Origin: Glaciecola sp048820975
GTDB lineage: Bacteria; Pseudomonadota; Gammaproteobacteria; Enterobacterales; Alteromonadaceae
Length of the DNA stretch: 64,000 nucleotides
Reading direction: 5' to 3'
Assembly: GCF_048820975.1 (NCBI RefSeq)
Contig: NZ_JBMEUF010000002.1
Location: 434,001 to 498,000 of the forward strand
The position numbers and the translations under genes were made by a program. Position 1 is the stretch's first letter. Each line of letters begins with the position of its first letter. This document shows positions 26,984 to 35,477 of the stretch, piece by piece. The notes under the pieces were generated by a model. The model was not told the origin of the DNA. It was given only the letters and a program-made list of their open reading frames with translations, and did not search any database.

Positions 26984-27568
26984 CTAGGGATGCTGCCGCT
27001 TAAACCATGCTAGGCTCAAGCCCGATAAAAACCCAAACAAATGTGATTCCCACGAAACGTAAGCGTTACTGGGTAATATTCCCCAAACTATTGTGCCGTA
27101 AAATACAGCCACCATGATTGAAATAAGAAAAAGCGATATTCGATTTTGCAACCAGCCGGCTAGCACTAAGTAGCCAAAATACCCATACAACAGCCCACTT
27201 GCGCCAAGATGATGCGCTGGACGCGCAAACAGCCACACACAAAGGCCTGATATCCCAATAATCAGCAAGGTTAATGTGAAAAATGACAGCGCATTTTTAC
27301 TCGCACTGCGCCCTGCTTTATGGGCAAATTGTGAGACTAATAATGCGAATACCGCCAAAGTCGTAATGTTGGAAAAAAAGTGCGACAAACTCCCATGTAA
27401 AAATGGCGAGCTAAAAATAAACGCAATATGTGATAAATCACGAGGCACAATACTGTATTGATTCAACACCCGCCCAGTAAACACATTAAGCAATTCAATT
27501 AATGCGAAAAATCCTAAAAAATACCAAAGGTATCTAAGTTGCTGCAAGTACCGTGAAATACGTTTCAA
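26984..27568 (-). CDS. Rhomboid family intramembrane serine protease
   Basis: The 194-residue, six-helix protein carries the rhomboid motifs in order: HGSLSHFFSN (about 58-67), the catalytic GASG serine S124 in HHLGASGLLYGYFGY, and the catalytic histidine H176 in SWESHLFGFLSG. It would cleave membrane helices of client proteins within the inner membrane. Size is on the short side but complete for a bacterial rhomboid. Nothing nearby names the client. It could be a GlyGly-CTERM processing relative, but the GlpG-like motifs favour a general rhomboid. Confidence 0.88.
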   Translation of the reverse strand: MKRISRYLQQLRYLWYFLGFFALIELLNVFTGRVLNQYSIVPRDLSHIAFIFSSPFLHGSLSHFFSNITTLAVFALLVSQFAHKAGRSASKNALSFFTLTLLIIGISGLCVWLFARPAHHLGASGLLYGYFGYLVLAGWLQNRISLFLISIMVAVFYGTIVWGILPSNAYVSWESHLFGFLSGLSLAWFKRQHP

Positions 27569-27939
27569 ATTGCTTTCCTATTAGTTTACCGAATGCTTTT
27601 TCGCGATGGTTTTACAAGCCATACTCAGTCAAATTTTAAAATCAAACTGGCCTCAACCTTATAGTTAAGGCCCATCCTCTTTTTAGTGCGGTACTACTTA
27701 TCTTGCATCAAAACAGTGCGTTAATTACTATGATATTTACTTAAAACATTTTGCAGGGACATTTAAGTATGTAAAAACCATTGTAATTAAACTATTAAAA
27801 ACAAACGCTTACTAGGTCTGATCATTATTTGACCAAGCGGTCAGTAATTTGGCATCTATCATGCTATGCAGTGTAAATAAATTTGAACAAATCACATTTT
27901 GTTTTGTCAGCCCCCAGCCAAAGAAGTAAAGGAAACGCT
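27569..27939. other. Promoter region of the nucleoside-type TBDR
   Basis: These 371 bases between the divergent rhomboid and TBDR genes hold no convincing gene. They contain one clear palindrome about 100 bases upstream of the receptor start, listed separately. Confidence 0.45.
27830..27843. promoter_or_regulatory. Palindromic operator candidate TGACC-AAGC-GGTCA
   Basis: A 5+5 bp inverted repeat with 4-base centre lies 97 bases before the TBDR start. The half-site shape resembles TetR-family operators. No TetR gene is in the window, so the regulator is unknown. Confidence 0.4.
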
Positions 27940-30339
27940 ATGAGTAAGCCAAAATTTTCTGCTAAATCCAAATTAGCAACAGCAATATCACTGAGTATTG
28001 CTATGAGTATGCCTATGTTAGTACATGCTCAAGAACAAGCAAGTTCAGATGAAGATGTAGAAAAAATTGAAATTGTTGGTTCACTAGGGAGTTTACCTGG
28101 TCAAGATTCTGAAGCTGTTTTCGGTTTTGGTAAGTCACTTATTGAAACACCACGTTCTGCATCTTCAATTTCGTTAGAGCAATTAGAGCGTTTCAGCATT
28201 TCTGATATCGATGAACTCATTACCTTCGCTCCAGGTACCTTTACACAATCATTCTTCGGCGTAGCAGGTTCGCTAGATGTTCGTGGTACACCCGGCGAAA
28301 CATATTTTAGAGGCGTAAAACGCCTTGATAACCCTGGTAACTATGCAACACCTATTGGTGCATCTAGCCAAATCGATATTGTTCGTGGCCCTGCCTCTCC
28401 CATTTACGGCCCAGCTAAAATTGGTGGTTATCTTAACTTTATTCCTAAGTCAGCACGTGCAAGCGGCGGCCAGTACTTAGAAGAGCCAACAGGTGCAGTT
28501 TCATATACACGTGGTTCGTGGAATGAAAATGTTATAACTGCCGAAGTGGGTGGCCCTGCTGAAGTTGGTGGAAAAGAAATGGGTTATTACGTATACGCTG
28601 AGCACGAAAACTCAGACAGCTACTATGAAAACTCAGGTACTAAACAAAACATTATTCAAGCTGCCCTAAACATTGATATTAATGATGACTTATTCATTGA
28701 GTTTGGCGGTATGCATCACAAGTATGATGGCAACCAAGTAGCGGGCTGGAACCGTTTAACACAAGACTTGGTTGACAACGGCACCTACATTACAGGTACA
28801 GCACAATCACTCGATACTGATGGAAACGGCTCTATATCGCACGCGGAATATGGCGCGGTGAACATAGCAGGAAATAGCTTCTTCTACGTACCAGGCGCAT
28901 CATTCACTGACGCTGAAGCCACTGCTTTAATGGCCTTAGAAAACGTGGGTACTACTCAGCTTAAGCGCAGCCAAGTGCTGGTAGCGGAAGATGACGTACT
29001 TGAAAACACGGTTAACACTCTTTATTTTGATATTACCTATTTTGCTGACAATGGTTGGGAAGTTAAAAACCAATTATTCTATGAGGAGTATGACAACCTC
29101 AATGAAAATGCTTACGGGTTTTCGCAATTTCATGATAGCTCAGTTATTGAAAATAAACTTATATTCGCCAACGAATTTGAAATTGACAGTTTAGTCGCGC
29201 AAGTGCAAATTTCACCATCAGTTCGCCACACTGAATTTTTACACGGTGATGATTTTACTTACGAATACTTTAACCGCCGTGACCTAACAATGGCTTCGTC
29301 AGCACTTGATCGCCGTGAGTTGTCTACCCGCATTAATGATAACTATGACAATTATGATGATGGTAAATACACCAACTTTGGTCTTGCTGCTTTAACTGAC
29401 TTAACTTGGGACTTTGGTTTAAGTGTTTTACTTGGTTTGCGTTACGACACCATTAACATTGATTCAAAAAGCCGTGGTGATTTGCTTCTTCAAAAAGGCC
29501 CTATTGTAGACGCAGAAGACACCGTTGAAGGTTTATCTTGGAACACCAGTATTTCTTGGAAATTTGACAACGGTTTAGTGCCATATATTACCGCTGCTGA
29601 GCAAGCCACGTTGGTTGCAGGCCAAGGTGCAGAAATTGGTGTTGGCCAATTAACTGATGGCGCATTTGATACCTCTGAGTTATTCGAATACGGTATTAAG
29701 GGTTCATTGTTGGACGAAACGCTTTACTTTGCATTATCAAAGTACAAGCAAGAACGTACCGATTTTAGTGCCCAAGCAATCGTAACTAACGCAACTACTG
29801 AGAACGAAGGTACCGAGTTTGAACTTCGTTGGGTAGCCACTGACCAGCTCGTTATTGGTGCCGGTTATACTAACTTGAAAGTAACTAACCTAACGGCGCT
29901 TGATGGCGGAACACAGTTTGGCTTCTTAGGTTTGGAAGATTTAGTGAACCTTGAAGACCCATCGTTAGTGTTAGGCGGTAACGTAATTGGTTTGAACCTT
30001 GTAGGCAACGAATCACAAGCACGTAAGGCTGGTATTCCTGAGAATATCTACACCTTAAATGCCACTTATGATTTCCAAAACGGATTTGCTCTAAATGGTA
30101 GCGTGGTTAAAGCAGACAGTACTTACTCTAGCTTCTCACAATCGGTTAAGTTACCAGGTTACACCCTTGTAAACGCAGGTGTGTTTTATGAAGCAGACGA
30201 TTGGACAGCCAGTTTTACAGTTAAAAACTTAACAGATGAGAAGTACTTTAGAGCTAACTTCCCTGATTTGTTCGGTGCGCAAATTGTATTACCAGAGCTT
30301 CCTCGACATTACTCTGCTAAGTTCACTTATAAGTTCTAA
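27940..30339 (+). CDS. TonB-dependent outer-membrane receptor with EF-hand loop (probable nucleoside/purine locus)
   Basis: I start this at the ATG at 27940, which has AAAGGA nine bases upstream; the frame extends to a TTG at 27883 without a ribosome site. The 799-residue product has a signal peptide ending VHAQ, a TonB-box-like EKIEIVGSL, a plug (LDVRGTPGETYFRGVKRL, QIDIVRGPASPIYGP) of the siderophore-receptor type and a barrel ending FTYKF. Residues 292-303 form a canonical EF-hand calcium loop, DTDGNGSISHAE. The two downstream genes encode a NUP-type and a nucleoside phosphorylase-type exported protein, so the ligand is probably a nucleoside or a nucleobase compound; that is inference. Confidence 0.9.
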   Translation: MSKPKFSAKSKLATAISLSIAMSMPMLVHAQEQASSDEDVEKIEIVGSLGSLPGQDSEAVFGFGKSLIETPRSASSISLEQLERFSISDIDELITFAPGTFTQSFFGVAGSLDVRGTPGETYFRGVKRLDNPGNYATPIGASSQIDIVRGPASPIYGPAKIGGYLNFIPKSARASGGQYLEEPTGAVSYTRGSWNENVITAEVGGPAEVGGKEMGYYVYAEHENSDSYYENSGTKQNIIQAALNIDINDDLFIEFGGMHHKYDGNQVAGWNRLTQDLVDNGTYITGTAQSLDTDGNGSISHAEYGAVNIAGNSFFYVPGASFTDAEATALMALENVGTTQLKRSQVLVAEDDVLENTVNTLYFDITYFADNGWEVKNQLFYEEYDNLNENAYGFSQFHDSSVIENKLIFANEFEIDSLVAQVQISPSVRHTEFLHGDDFTYEYFNRRDLTMASSALDRRELSTRINDNYDNYDDGKYTNFGLAALTDLTWDFGLSVLLGLRYDTINIDSKSRGDLLLQKGPIVDAEDTVEGLSWNTSISWKFDNGLVPYITAAEQATLVAGQGAEIGVGQLTDGAFDTSELFEYGIKGSLLDETLYFALSKYKQERTDFSAQAIVTNATTENEGTEFELRWVATDQLVIGAGYTNLKVTNLTALDGGTQFGFLGLEDLVNLEDPSLVLGGNVIGLNLVGNESQARKAGIPENIYTLNATYDFQNGFALNGSVVKADSTYSSFSQSVKLPGYTLVNAGVFYEADDWTASFTVKNLTDEKYFRANFPDLFGAQIVLPELPRHYSAKFTYKF
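28813..28848 (+). other. EF-hand calcium-binding loop coding segment inside the TBDR
   Basis: Twelve codons encode D-T-D-G-N-G-S-I-S-H-A-E, with all canonical positions (D1, D3, N5, G6, I8, E12) filled. It falls in a predicted extracellular loop of the receptor at about residues 292-303. Confidence 0.75.
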
Positions 30340-30371
30340 GTTAACTAGCAAGTACCAATGTTAATTATCTC

Positions 30372-30410
30372 AAACACCTCTTTGATTGTGTCAGTCAAAG
30401 AGGTGTTTTA
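30372..30410 (+). terminator. Hairpin between TBDR and NUP-family gene
   Basis: AAACACCTCTTTGA and TCAAAGAGGTGTTT form a 14-bp stem around a 9-base loop, followed by TTA. It would terminate or attenuate transcription between the receptor and the downstream enzymes. Confidence 0.75.
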
Positions 30411-30438
30411 CATTTACTCCATTAAAGTAGGATAAACC

Positions 30439-31560
30439 ATGGTCAACAATGCGCGTAAATTGTGTAGCTTGGTATGCAGCGCAATGCTCATGCTAGCTTG
30501 CACACCAACCATCGAAGTAGATATTGAAAATGCAGACACCGCAATAAAGCCACTTGAAATAAAAGTCGTTGTGGTCACTATGTTTGAAATTGGCGAAGAT
30601 GAAGGTGATAAACCGGGTGAATTCCAACTTTGGAAAGCGCGCCAACAATTAGATACACAGTTTGCGTTCCCCGCTTCACATCATGACATTTTCGTAAATG
30701 AAGACACCGGTGTTATGGGCATTGTTACTGGTATGGGCACGGCAAAGGCAGCATCAGCGGTTATGGCCTTAGGCCTTGACCCACGCTTTGATCTTAAAAA
30801 TGCATATTGGTTAGTGGCAGGCATTGCAGGCGTTGATCCCCAAGACGCCTCAATAGGCTCAGCGGTTTGGGCTAAATGGTTAGTAGACGGTGATCTTGCT
30901 CACCAAATAGATGCACGCGAAATACCTAGCTCATGGAACAGTGGTTATTTTCCTTTATTTAAAAACCAGCCCGTTGAAGAAGGGGAAACGGTTGACCAAA
31001 ATGCAATTAAAGCATCAAATTCAACCAATGGTGAAGTTTATAAGCTTAATCATGGCTTAAGTGATTGGGCTTACCAGTTAACAAAAAATACTGTTTTACT
31101 GGATTTACCGCAAATGGCTGAACTAAGGGAAAACTACAAAAATTATCCAAACGCGCAAAAACCCCCCTTTGTATTGCAAGGTGATCAACTTGCCGCATCT
31201 ACATTTTGGCATGGCGCAATACTTAACGAATGGGCAAATAATTGGACAGCATATTGGACCGGCGGTGAAGGGAATTTCGTGACCTCTGGGATGGAAGATA
31301 CCGGCAGCTATCAATCAATATTATATTTAGACAAGGCTAAACGCGTAAACAAAAATAGATTCATGGTGCTGCGTACTGCTAGTAATTACAGCATGCCTTA
31401 CGATGCATTAAGCGCAGCAGATAATTTAGCGGCGGAAAGCGGCGAAACAGGTTTTGCAGGGATGGAGTCAGCATTAGAATCAGCCTACAAAGTTGGCTCT
31501 ACTGTTGTTGATGAAATAGTGAATAATTGGGAAGATTATAAACACAATACACCCCAATAG
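30439..31560 (+). CDS. NUP-family purine nucleoside permease/phosphorylase-like lipoprotein
   Basis: The 373-residue protein has a lipoprotein signal peptide (lipobox LMLAC, Cys21). After it, VVVVTMFEIGEDEGDKPGEF, GVMGIVTGMGTAKAASAVMA and YWLVAGIAGVDPQDASIGSA match the NUP family first described as a purine nucleoside permease in Candida. The family has a nucleoside phosphorylase-like fold. Here it is exported and lipid-anchored, so it may bind or cleave nucleosides in the periplasm. It lies between the TBDR and a second nucleoside phosphorylase-fold protein. The actual activity is not proven. Confidence 0.85.
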   Translation: MVNNARKLCSLVCSAMLMLACTPTIEVDIENADTAIKPLEIKVVVVTMFEIGEDEGDKPGEFQLWKARQQLDTQFAFPASHHDIFVNEDTGVMGIVTGMGTAKAASAVMALGLDPRFDLKNAYWLVAGIAGVDPQDASIGSAVWAKWLVDGDLAHQIDAREIPSSWNSGYFPLFKNQPVEEGETVDQNAIKASNSTNGEVYKLNHGLSDWAYQLTKNTVLLDLPQMAELRENYKNYPNAQKPPFVLQGDQLAASTFWHGAILNEWANNWTAYWTGGEGNFVTSGMEDTGSYQSILYLDKAKRVNKNRFMVLRTASNYSMPYDALSAADNLAAESGETGFAGMESALESAYKVGSTVVDEIVNNWEDYKHNTPQ

Positions 31561-31627
31561 ATTGACGCTTAAGGTTTACGCTTATAAGCATTTAGATTAC
31601 TCAAATTAATACCCAAAGAAGGCAAAT

Positions 31628-32620
31628 ATGTTTACAAGAATTACTATAATTTTCATGTTATTGCAGTGCAGTTTATTTAGCTTTGCAGAAGAAGCGCAAT
31701 ACGGCCCCCGAACATTTGCAGAAGGTGAAAAATGGACCGCCATAGTGGCTGCTTATACGCCTGAAATTAAAGCCATTGATAGCGCTTTTTCGAAAATGGA
31801 TGACGCACAAATTGACCGCGTTGTCACAATTAAAGGGGTTAAGTATCAATTGGGTACTTATAAAGGAGAGCCCATTGTTATTTTTACTACGGGCATAAGC
31901 ATCCCTAACGCCGCAATGACAATGCAAATGGCCCTTGATTACTTCCCTATTGATAAGGTCATAATGATGGGGATTGCAGGGGCAGTTAATCCTGAATTCC
32001 ATCCTGGAGACATTGCCATTCCTGAGCGCTGGTATTTTCATGATGAGTCAGTATATGTAAACCCTGACCCAAGTGAAGAAGGCAAATTTGTATTACCTGA
32101 TTACTACGAAAACGCATTAAAAGCATATAAAGAAAGAGAAAAAACAGATCCACATGCGCCAAAGTATAAAAACTATGGCTTTATGCATCCTGAAGAAATG
32201 TCGGTAATAAAAGAAGGCTGGGACTCGCCTAAGCAAATGCCCTATTTTAGCGTATCTGAAAACTTGTTTAACATTGCTAAAAAGACCTTAAAAACCATTG
32301 ATACGATCAAGTTACCCTCTGGAAAACCTATTCAAGTAGTGGCTGGCGGAAACGGCGTGAGCGGTTCAGTATTTACTGATAACGCGAGTTATCGTAAATG
32401 GCTTCATGACGTATACAGCGCGCAAGTTACTGAAATGGAGTCAGCTGCTGTGGGCCAAGTCTGTTTTGTTAATGACGTTGACTGGTTAATCATTCGTTCA
32501 GTCAGTGATCTTGCCGGCGGACAAGAGGGCAAAAACGTTGAAAACGTATTTGACGCAATCGCATCAGGTACAGGCACTAAACTGTTAATCGGTATTCTAA
32601 ATGAGATAGTGGCAGAGTAA
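31628..32620 (+). CDS. Exported nucleoside phosphorylase/nucleosidase-fold protein (MTA/SAH nucleosidase-like)
   Basis: The 330-residue product has a signal peptide (ITIIFMLLQCSLFSFAE). It then shows the PNP_UDP family pattern: YKGEPIVIFTTGISIPNAAM, KVIMMGIAGAVNPEFHPGDI and, at the active site, TEMESAAVGQVCF with the ribose-binding MES motif followed by IIRSVSDLAGG. It should cleave the N-glycosidic bond of a nucleoside in the periplasm. The export signal is unusual because well-known enzymes of this family are cytoplasmic. A terminator follows, ending the TBDR-NUP-nucleosidase unit. Confidence 0.85.
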   Translation: MFTRITIIFMLLQCSLFSFAEEAQYGPRTFAEGEKWTAIVAAYTPEIKAIDSAFSKMDDAQIDRVVTIKGVKYQLGTYKGEPIVIFTTGISIPNAAMTMQMALDYFPIDKVIMMGIAGAVNPEFHPGDIAIPERWYFHDESVYVNPDPSEEGKFVLPDYYENALKAYKEREKTDPHAPKYKNYGFMHPEEMSVIKEGWDSPKQMPYFSVSENLFNIAKKTLKTIDTIKLPSGKPIQVVAGGNGVSGSVFTDNASYRKWLHDVYSAQVTEMESAAVGQVCFVNDVDWLIIRSVSDLAGGQEGKNVENVFDAIASGTGTKLLIGILNEIVAE

Positions 32621-32643
32621 TCACTATCCTTTTAGTCCCCTCC

Positions 32644-32685
32644 CCGTAGCGTGAATTGACCTTCACGCTACGCTTCTCTTTTTAT
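32644..32685 (+). terminator. Terminator of the nucleoside locus
   Basis: A 10-bp stem GTAGCGTGAA / TTCACGCTAC with a 6-base loop is followed by a T-rich stretch (CTTCTCTTTTTATT). Confidence 0.8.
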
Positions 32686-32788
32686 TCAAAACGCTTGCAC
32701 ATATCTCTACCTCAAATAAATTGTTATATAAACCCACACATGCGATACACTGTGCCTAATTAATCAAAATTTAGGACTTATTTGTCTC

Positions 32789-33043
32789 ATGAAATTACTT
32801 GTTCGTAATTTATCTAGAACCACCAGCGAAAACGCTCTTTTTGAATTGTTCGCTGATATTGGTCCAGTGCAATCTTGTAACTTAGTTTTAGACCAAGCCA
32901 CTGGCGAATCTAAAGGTTTTGCCTTTGTTGAAATGCCTAAGGTCGGCGATGCGAAAATAGCGATTAATAAATTGAATAATCTTGATTTAGATGGCAGTAA
33001 AATTCGCGTGAAAAAAGCCTCTACACCGGCGCAAGATAGCTAA
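32789..33043 (+). CDS. RRM-domain RNA-binding protein
   Basis: The 84-residue protein is one RNA-recognition motif: RNP2 is KLLVRNLS at the N-terminus and RNP1 is KGFAFVEM at about residues 45-52. Small stand-alone RRM proteins in bacteria bind RNA and are often cold-induced. Five bases separate it from the VF530 gene, so the two are probably co-transcribed. Confidence 0.92.
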   Translation: MKLLVRNLSRTTSENALFELFADIGPVQSCNLVLDQATGESKGFAFVEMPKVGDAKIAINKLNNLDLDGSKIRVKKASTPAQDS

Positions 33044-33048
33044 GCACC

Positions 33049-33288
33049 ATGTCAAATCAAGCACCTAATAAAAGTACTGGCGGTGATGGTGACCCATTAC
33101 ACGGCATAACACTTAAAAAAGTTGTGGAAACCTTGGTAGAACAATACGGATTTGAAGAGCTAGGCCGTAGAATTAACATCCGCTGTTTTACCGATAATCC
33201 TAGCATTAAATCTAGCCTCACATTTTTGCGTAAAACGCCCTGGGCGCGCGCTAAAGTTGAAGCCTTGTACTTACAGTCACACAAATAA
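33049..33288 (+). CDS. VF530 family DNA-binding-like protein
   Basis: The 79-residue product matches the VF530/DUF2132 family: DPLHGITLKKVVETLVEQYG, LGRRINIRCF and SLTFLRKTPWARAKVEALYL. The Vibrio structure of this family shows a helical fold suggested to bind DNA. It lies between the RRM gene and a flavin reductase-like gene, with short gaps on both sides. Confidence 0.9.
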   Translation: MSNQAPNKSTGGDGDPLHGITLKKVVETLVEQYGFEELGRRINIRCFTDNPSIKSSLTFLRKTPWARAKVEALYLQSHK

Positions 33289-33304
33289 ATAAAGGAGTGA
33301 AACA

Positions 33305-33916
33305 TTGGATATTGAGTTAAATAGTTTAGCCAGCAATAGCGTTTACCATTTAATGACTCAAACAATAGTACCTAGGCCAATAGCGTGGGTACTTACCGAA
33401 AATAATGATAACACTCATAACTTAGCCCCTTTTTCTTATTGCAACGCGGTGTGCAGTGACCCGCCTTTGCTTATGATTTCAATGGGCAAAAAGCCTGATG
33501 GCAGCGCCAAAGATACCGGCGTAAATTTAGCCTTAGGTCAGCATTGCGTGGTGCATATTGCGCACACCCAACAAGCCGAGTTAGTCAGTGCAAGTGCTGC
33601 AACCTTAGCCTACGGCGAAAGTGAAACCAAGCACAATAATATATCGCTTGTTAAGCACAGCAACTGGCCCTTAAAACGAGTTGAAGATGCACCTATCGCA
33701 TATTTGTGTAAAGTGCATAGCCGCCAAGAAATAGGCAATACGCCCCAGCAATTAATTTTTCTAGAAGCTCTCTCGTTATATATTGACGATACCGCCGTAA
33801 GCGAAGAAAACGGACGAATAAACGTAGATGCGCTAGCTATTGACCCATTAGCCCGTTTAGGTGCAAACCAATACGCTAATCTTGGCAATGTGTTTAGTAA
33901 AATTCGGCCCGACTAA
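33305..33916 (+). CDS. Flavin reductase-like FMN-binding split-barrel protein
   Basis: The 203-residue protein begins with TTG, supported by AAAGGAG seven to twelve bases upstream. TIVPRPIAWVLTEN and NLAPFSYCNAVCSDPPLLMI are the hallmark of the flavin reductase/NADH-FMN oxidoreductase-like split barrel (PRPIAWV and APFSxF-type motifs); KDTGVNL follows. It binds FMN and may reduce it, or act as an oxygenase partner. It is about 20 kb from the halogenase and belongs to a different gene group. Confidence 0.87.
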   Translation: MDIELNSLASNSVYHLMTQTIVPRPIAWVLTENNDNTHNLAPFSYCNAVCSDPPLLMISMGKKPDGSAKDTGVNLALGQHCVVHIAHTQQAELVSASAATLAYGESETKHNNISLVKHSNWPLKRVEDAPIAYLCKVHSRQEIGNTPQQLIFLEALSLYIDDTAVSEENGRINVDALAIDPLARLGANQYANLGNVFSKIRPD

Positions 33917-33986
33917 GCAAAGTTTTGCCAAGGGCTAATATGAACTTAAGGTACCACCTAATAAAATGAGTAAACAATAACTCGCT

Positions 33987-34844
33987 ATGAAAATTCCAAA
34001 ACGATTACTGCCATTAGTAGAAGACGGCTTAATTGACGAAGTGCTCTATCAACTAATGAGTGGTAAAGAAGCCACCGTTTACGCAGTAAAAAGCCAAGGC
34101 GAAATTAGATGTGCCAAAGTCTATAAAGACGCGCTGAAACGCAGCTTTAAAAAAGCCGCTCAGTATCAAGAAGGCAGAAAAGTGAGAAACAGCCGGCGCG
34201 CTCGCGCAATGGAGAAAGGCTCAAGTTTTGGCCGTAAACAGCAAGAAGATGCGTGGCAAAATGCTGAAGTAGATGCCCTGTTTACCCTTTCAGCGGCAGG
34301 TGTAAGAGTGCCGCAGCCATTCGGGTGTTACGATGGCGTGTTATTGATGGAGTTGGTAACAAATGACGAAGGTGATGTAGCACCGCGCTTGAATGATGTG
34401 AGCATGTCAAAAGAACAAGCCCTTGAAGACCACGCACAAGTTATGTTTTATGTAATGCTTATGCTGTGTGCAGGCATTGTGCACGGTGATTTATCAGAAT
34501 TTAATGTATTGGTAGATGACTACGGCCCCGTTATTATTGATTTACCCCAAGCCGTTAATGCGGCGGCAAACAACAATGCGTTTGCAATGTTGGCGCGCGA
34601 TGTAAAAAACATGACTGACTACTACAGTGAGTTTGCGCCCGAATTACAGCAAACCTACTATGCGCAAGAAATGTGGGCCTTGTTTCAAGCCGGTGAACTC
34701 ACTCCTGACACGCAACTTACAGGTGAATTTGAGTTTGATGAAAGTTCAGCGGACGTAGATACTGTACTAGAGGAAATAAAAGCAGCCTTTGAAGAAGAAC
34801 AAGCGCGCCTAGAGCGTATGCGAGACGCTAACAGCGATGAGTGA
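33987..34844 (+). CDS. RIO-family serine/threonine protein kinase
   Basis: The 285-residue protein has the RIO1 kinase motifs: MSGKEATVYAVKS (nucleotide-binding loop), the ATP-binding lysine K44 in CAKVYK, the catalytic D168 in HGDLSEFNVL and the metal-binding D185 in IIDLPQ. A charged C-terminal tail follows the domain. Bacterial RIO kinases are cytoplasmic and little studied; archaeal and eukaryotic ones mature ribosomes. Its stop overlaps the start of the DnaJ-like gene by 8 bases (ATGAGTGA), so the two are translationally coupled. Confidence 0.92.
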   Translation: MKIPKRLLPLVEDGLIDEVLYQLMSGKEATVYAVKSQGEIRCAKVYKDALKRSFKKAAQYQEGRKVRNSRRARAMEKGSSFGRKQQEDAWQNAEVDALFTLSAAGVRVPQPFGCYDGVLLMELVTNDEGDVAPRLNDVSMSKEQALEDHAQVMFYVMLMLCAGIVHGDLSEFNVLVDDYGPVIIDLPQAVNAAANNNAFAMLARDVKNMTDYYSEFAPELQQTYYAQEMWALFQAGELTPDTQLTGEFEFDESSADVDTVLEEIKAAFEEEQARLERMRDANSDE

Positions 34845-35472
34845 TCATGAGCGTTTGCTTGCTAAATTAATGTCAGCCTTGCAGTCTATGAAAGCGCAAT
34901 TGATTGAAGGCAAAAGCGAGTTTGATATTATTGCTAGCCTAAAGCAAAACCCTCATAACATCTTTAATGAAGACGCTTTAAAAGACCCTCTTATGCTGTT
35001 TCAAACCCATTTTGTCCTTTTTCACGCGCTGTATACTTTGCGCCAAGAGTGGCGAAGCAAGCAAGAAGGCGAGTTAGAGATTAGTGCGCTTCGTATTCAG
35101 CTACTTCCATTAGTTGCCACGAGTAACAATCAGCAAAAGCATGCTATTGAAGCACTTGACCCACTTAGCACTTACTATTTAGATTGGAATAATTTAGTGC
35201 AAACTAATGAGCAAGAAGTAGAAAGTTTACTAAATAGCTTTTGGCAGAAAATGGCGATAGATGACGGCCGCGGAGCTTATAGTGACACCGATATTCAAGC
35301 TGCAAAACTGTGCTTGGGCCTGCAAAACGAAGTGAACATTAGCCAAGCGTTAATCAAGCAACACTATAAAAAGCGACAGCATCAACACCACCCGGATAAA
35401 GGAGGCAGTGTTGACGCATCGCAAAAACTACAAGATGCCTACCAACTGTTGCTCAGCATTACGCCTGAATAA
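34837..35472 (+). CDS. DnaJ-related protein with C-terminal J domain
   Basis: The 211-residue product starts with a DnaJ-related N-terminal domain (about 1-140, with NPHNIFNEDALKDPLMLFQT typical of that family) and ends in a J domain, HPD triad H185-P186-D187 in HHPDKGG. The J domain should stimulate DnaK ATPase. The gene overlaps the RIO kinase gene by 8 bases, and ends five bases from the converging transaldolase gene. Confidence 0.88.
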   Translation: MSDHERLLAKLMSALQSMKAQLIEGKSEFDIIASLKQNPHNIFNEDALKDPLMLFQTHFVLFHALYTLRQEWRSKQEGELEISALRIQLLPLVATSNNQQKHAIEALDPLSTYYLDWNNLVQTNEQEVESLLNSFWQKMAIDDGRGAYSDTDIQAAKLCLGLQNEVNISQALIKQHYKKRQHQHHPDKGGSVDASQKLQDAYQLLLSITPE

Positions 35473-35477
35473 GCCAA

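Noticed and set aside
26984..27568. Rhomboid as rhombosortase for the nidogen-domain tail
   Set aside because: The tail is PEP-CTERM-like rather than GlyGly-CTERM, and the rhomboid has GlpG-like motifs; the genes are 22 kb apart.
27883..27939. TTG start for the nucleoside TBDR
   Set aside because: No ribosome site, while the ATG at 27940 has AAAGGA and is followed by a normal signal peptide.
33305..33916. Flavin reductase-like gene as partner of the halogenase
   Set aside because: About 20 kb away and in an unrelated gene group; no evidence of linkage.
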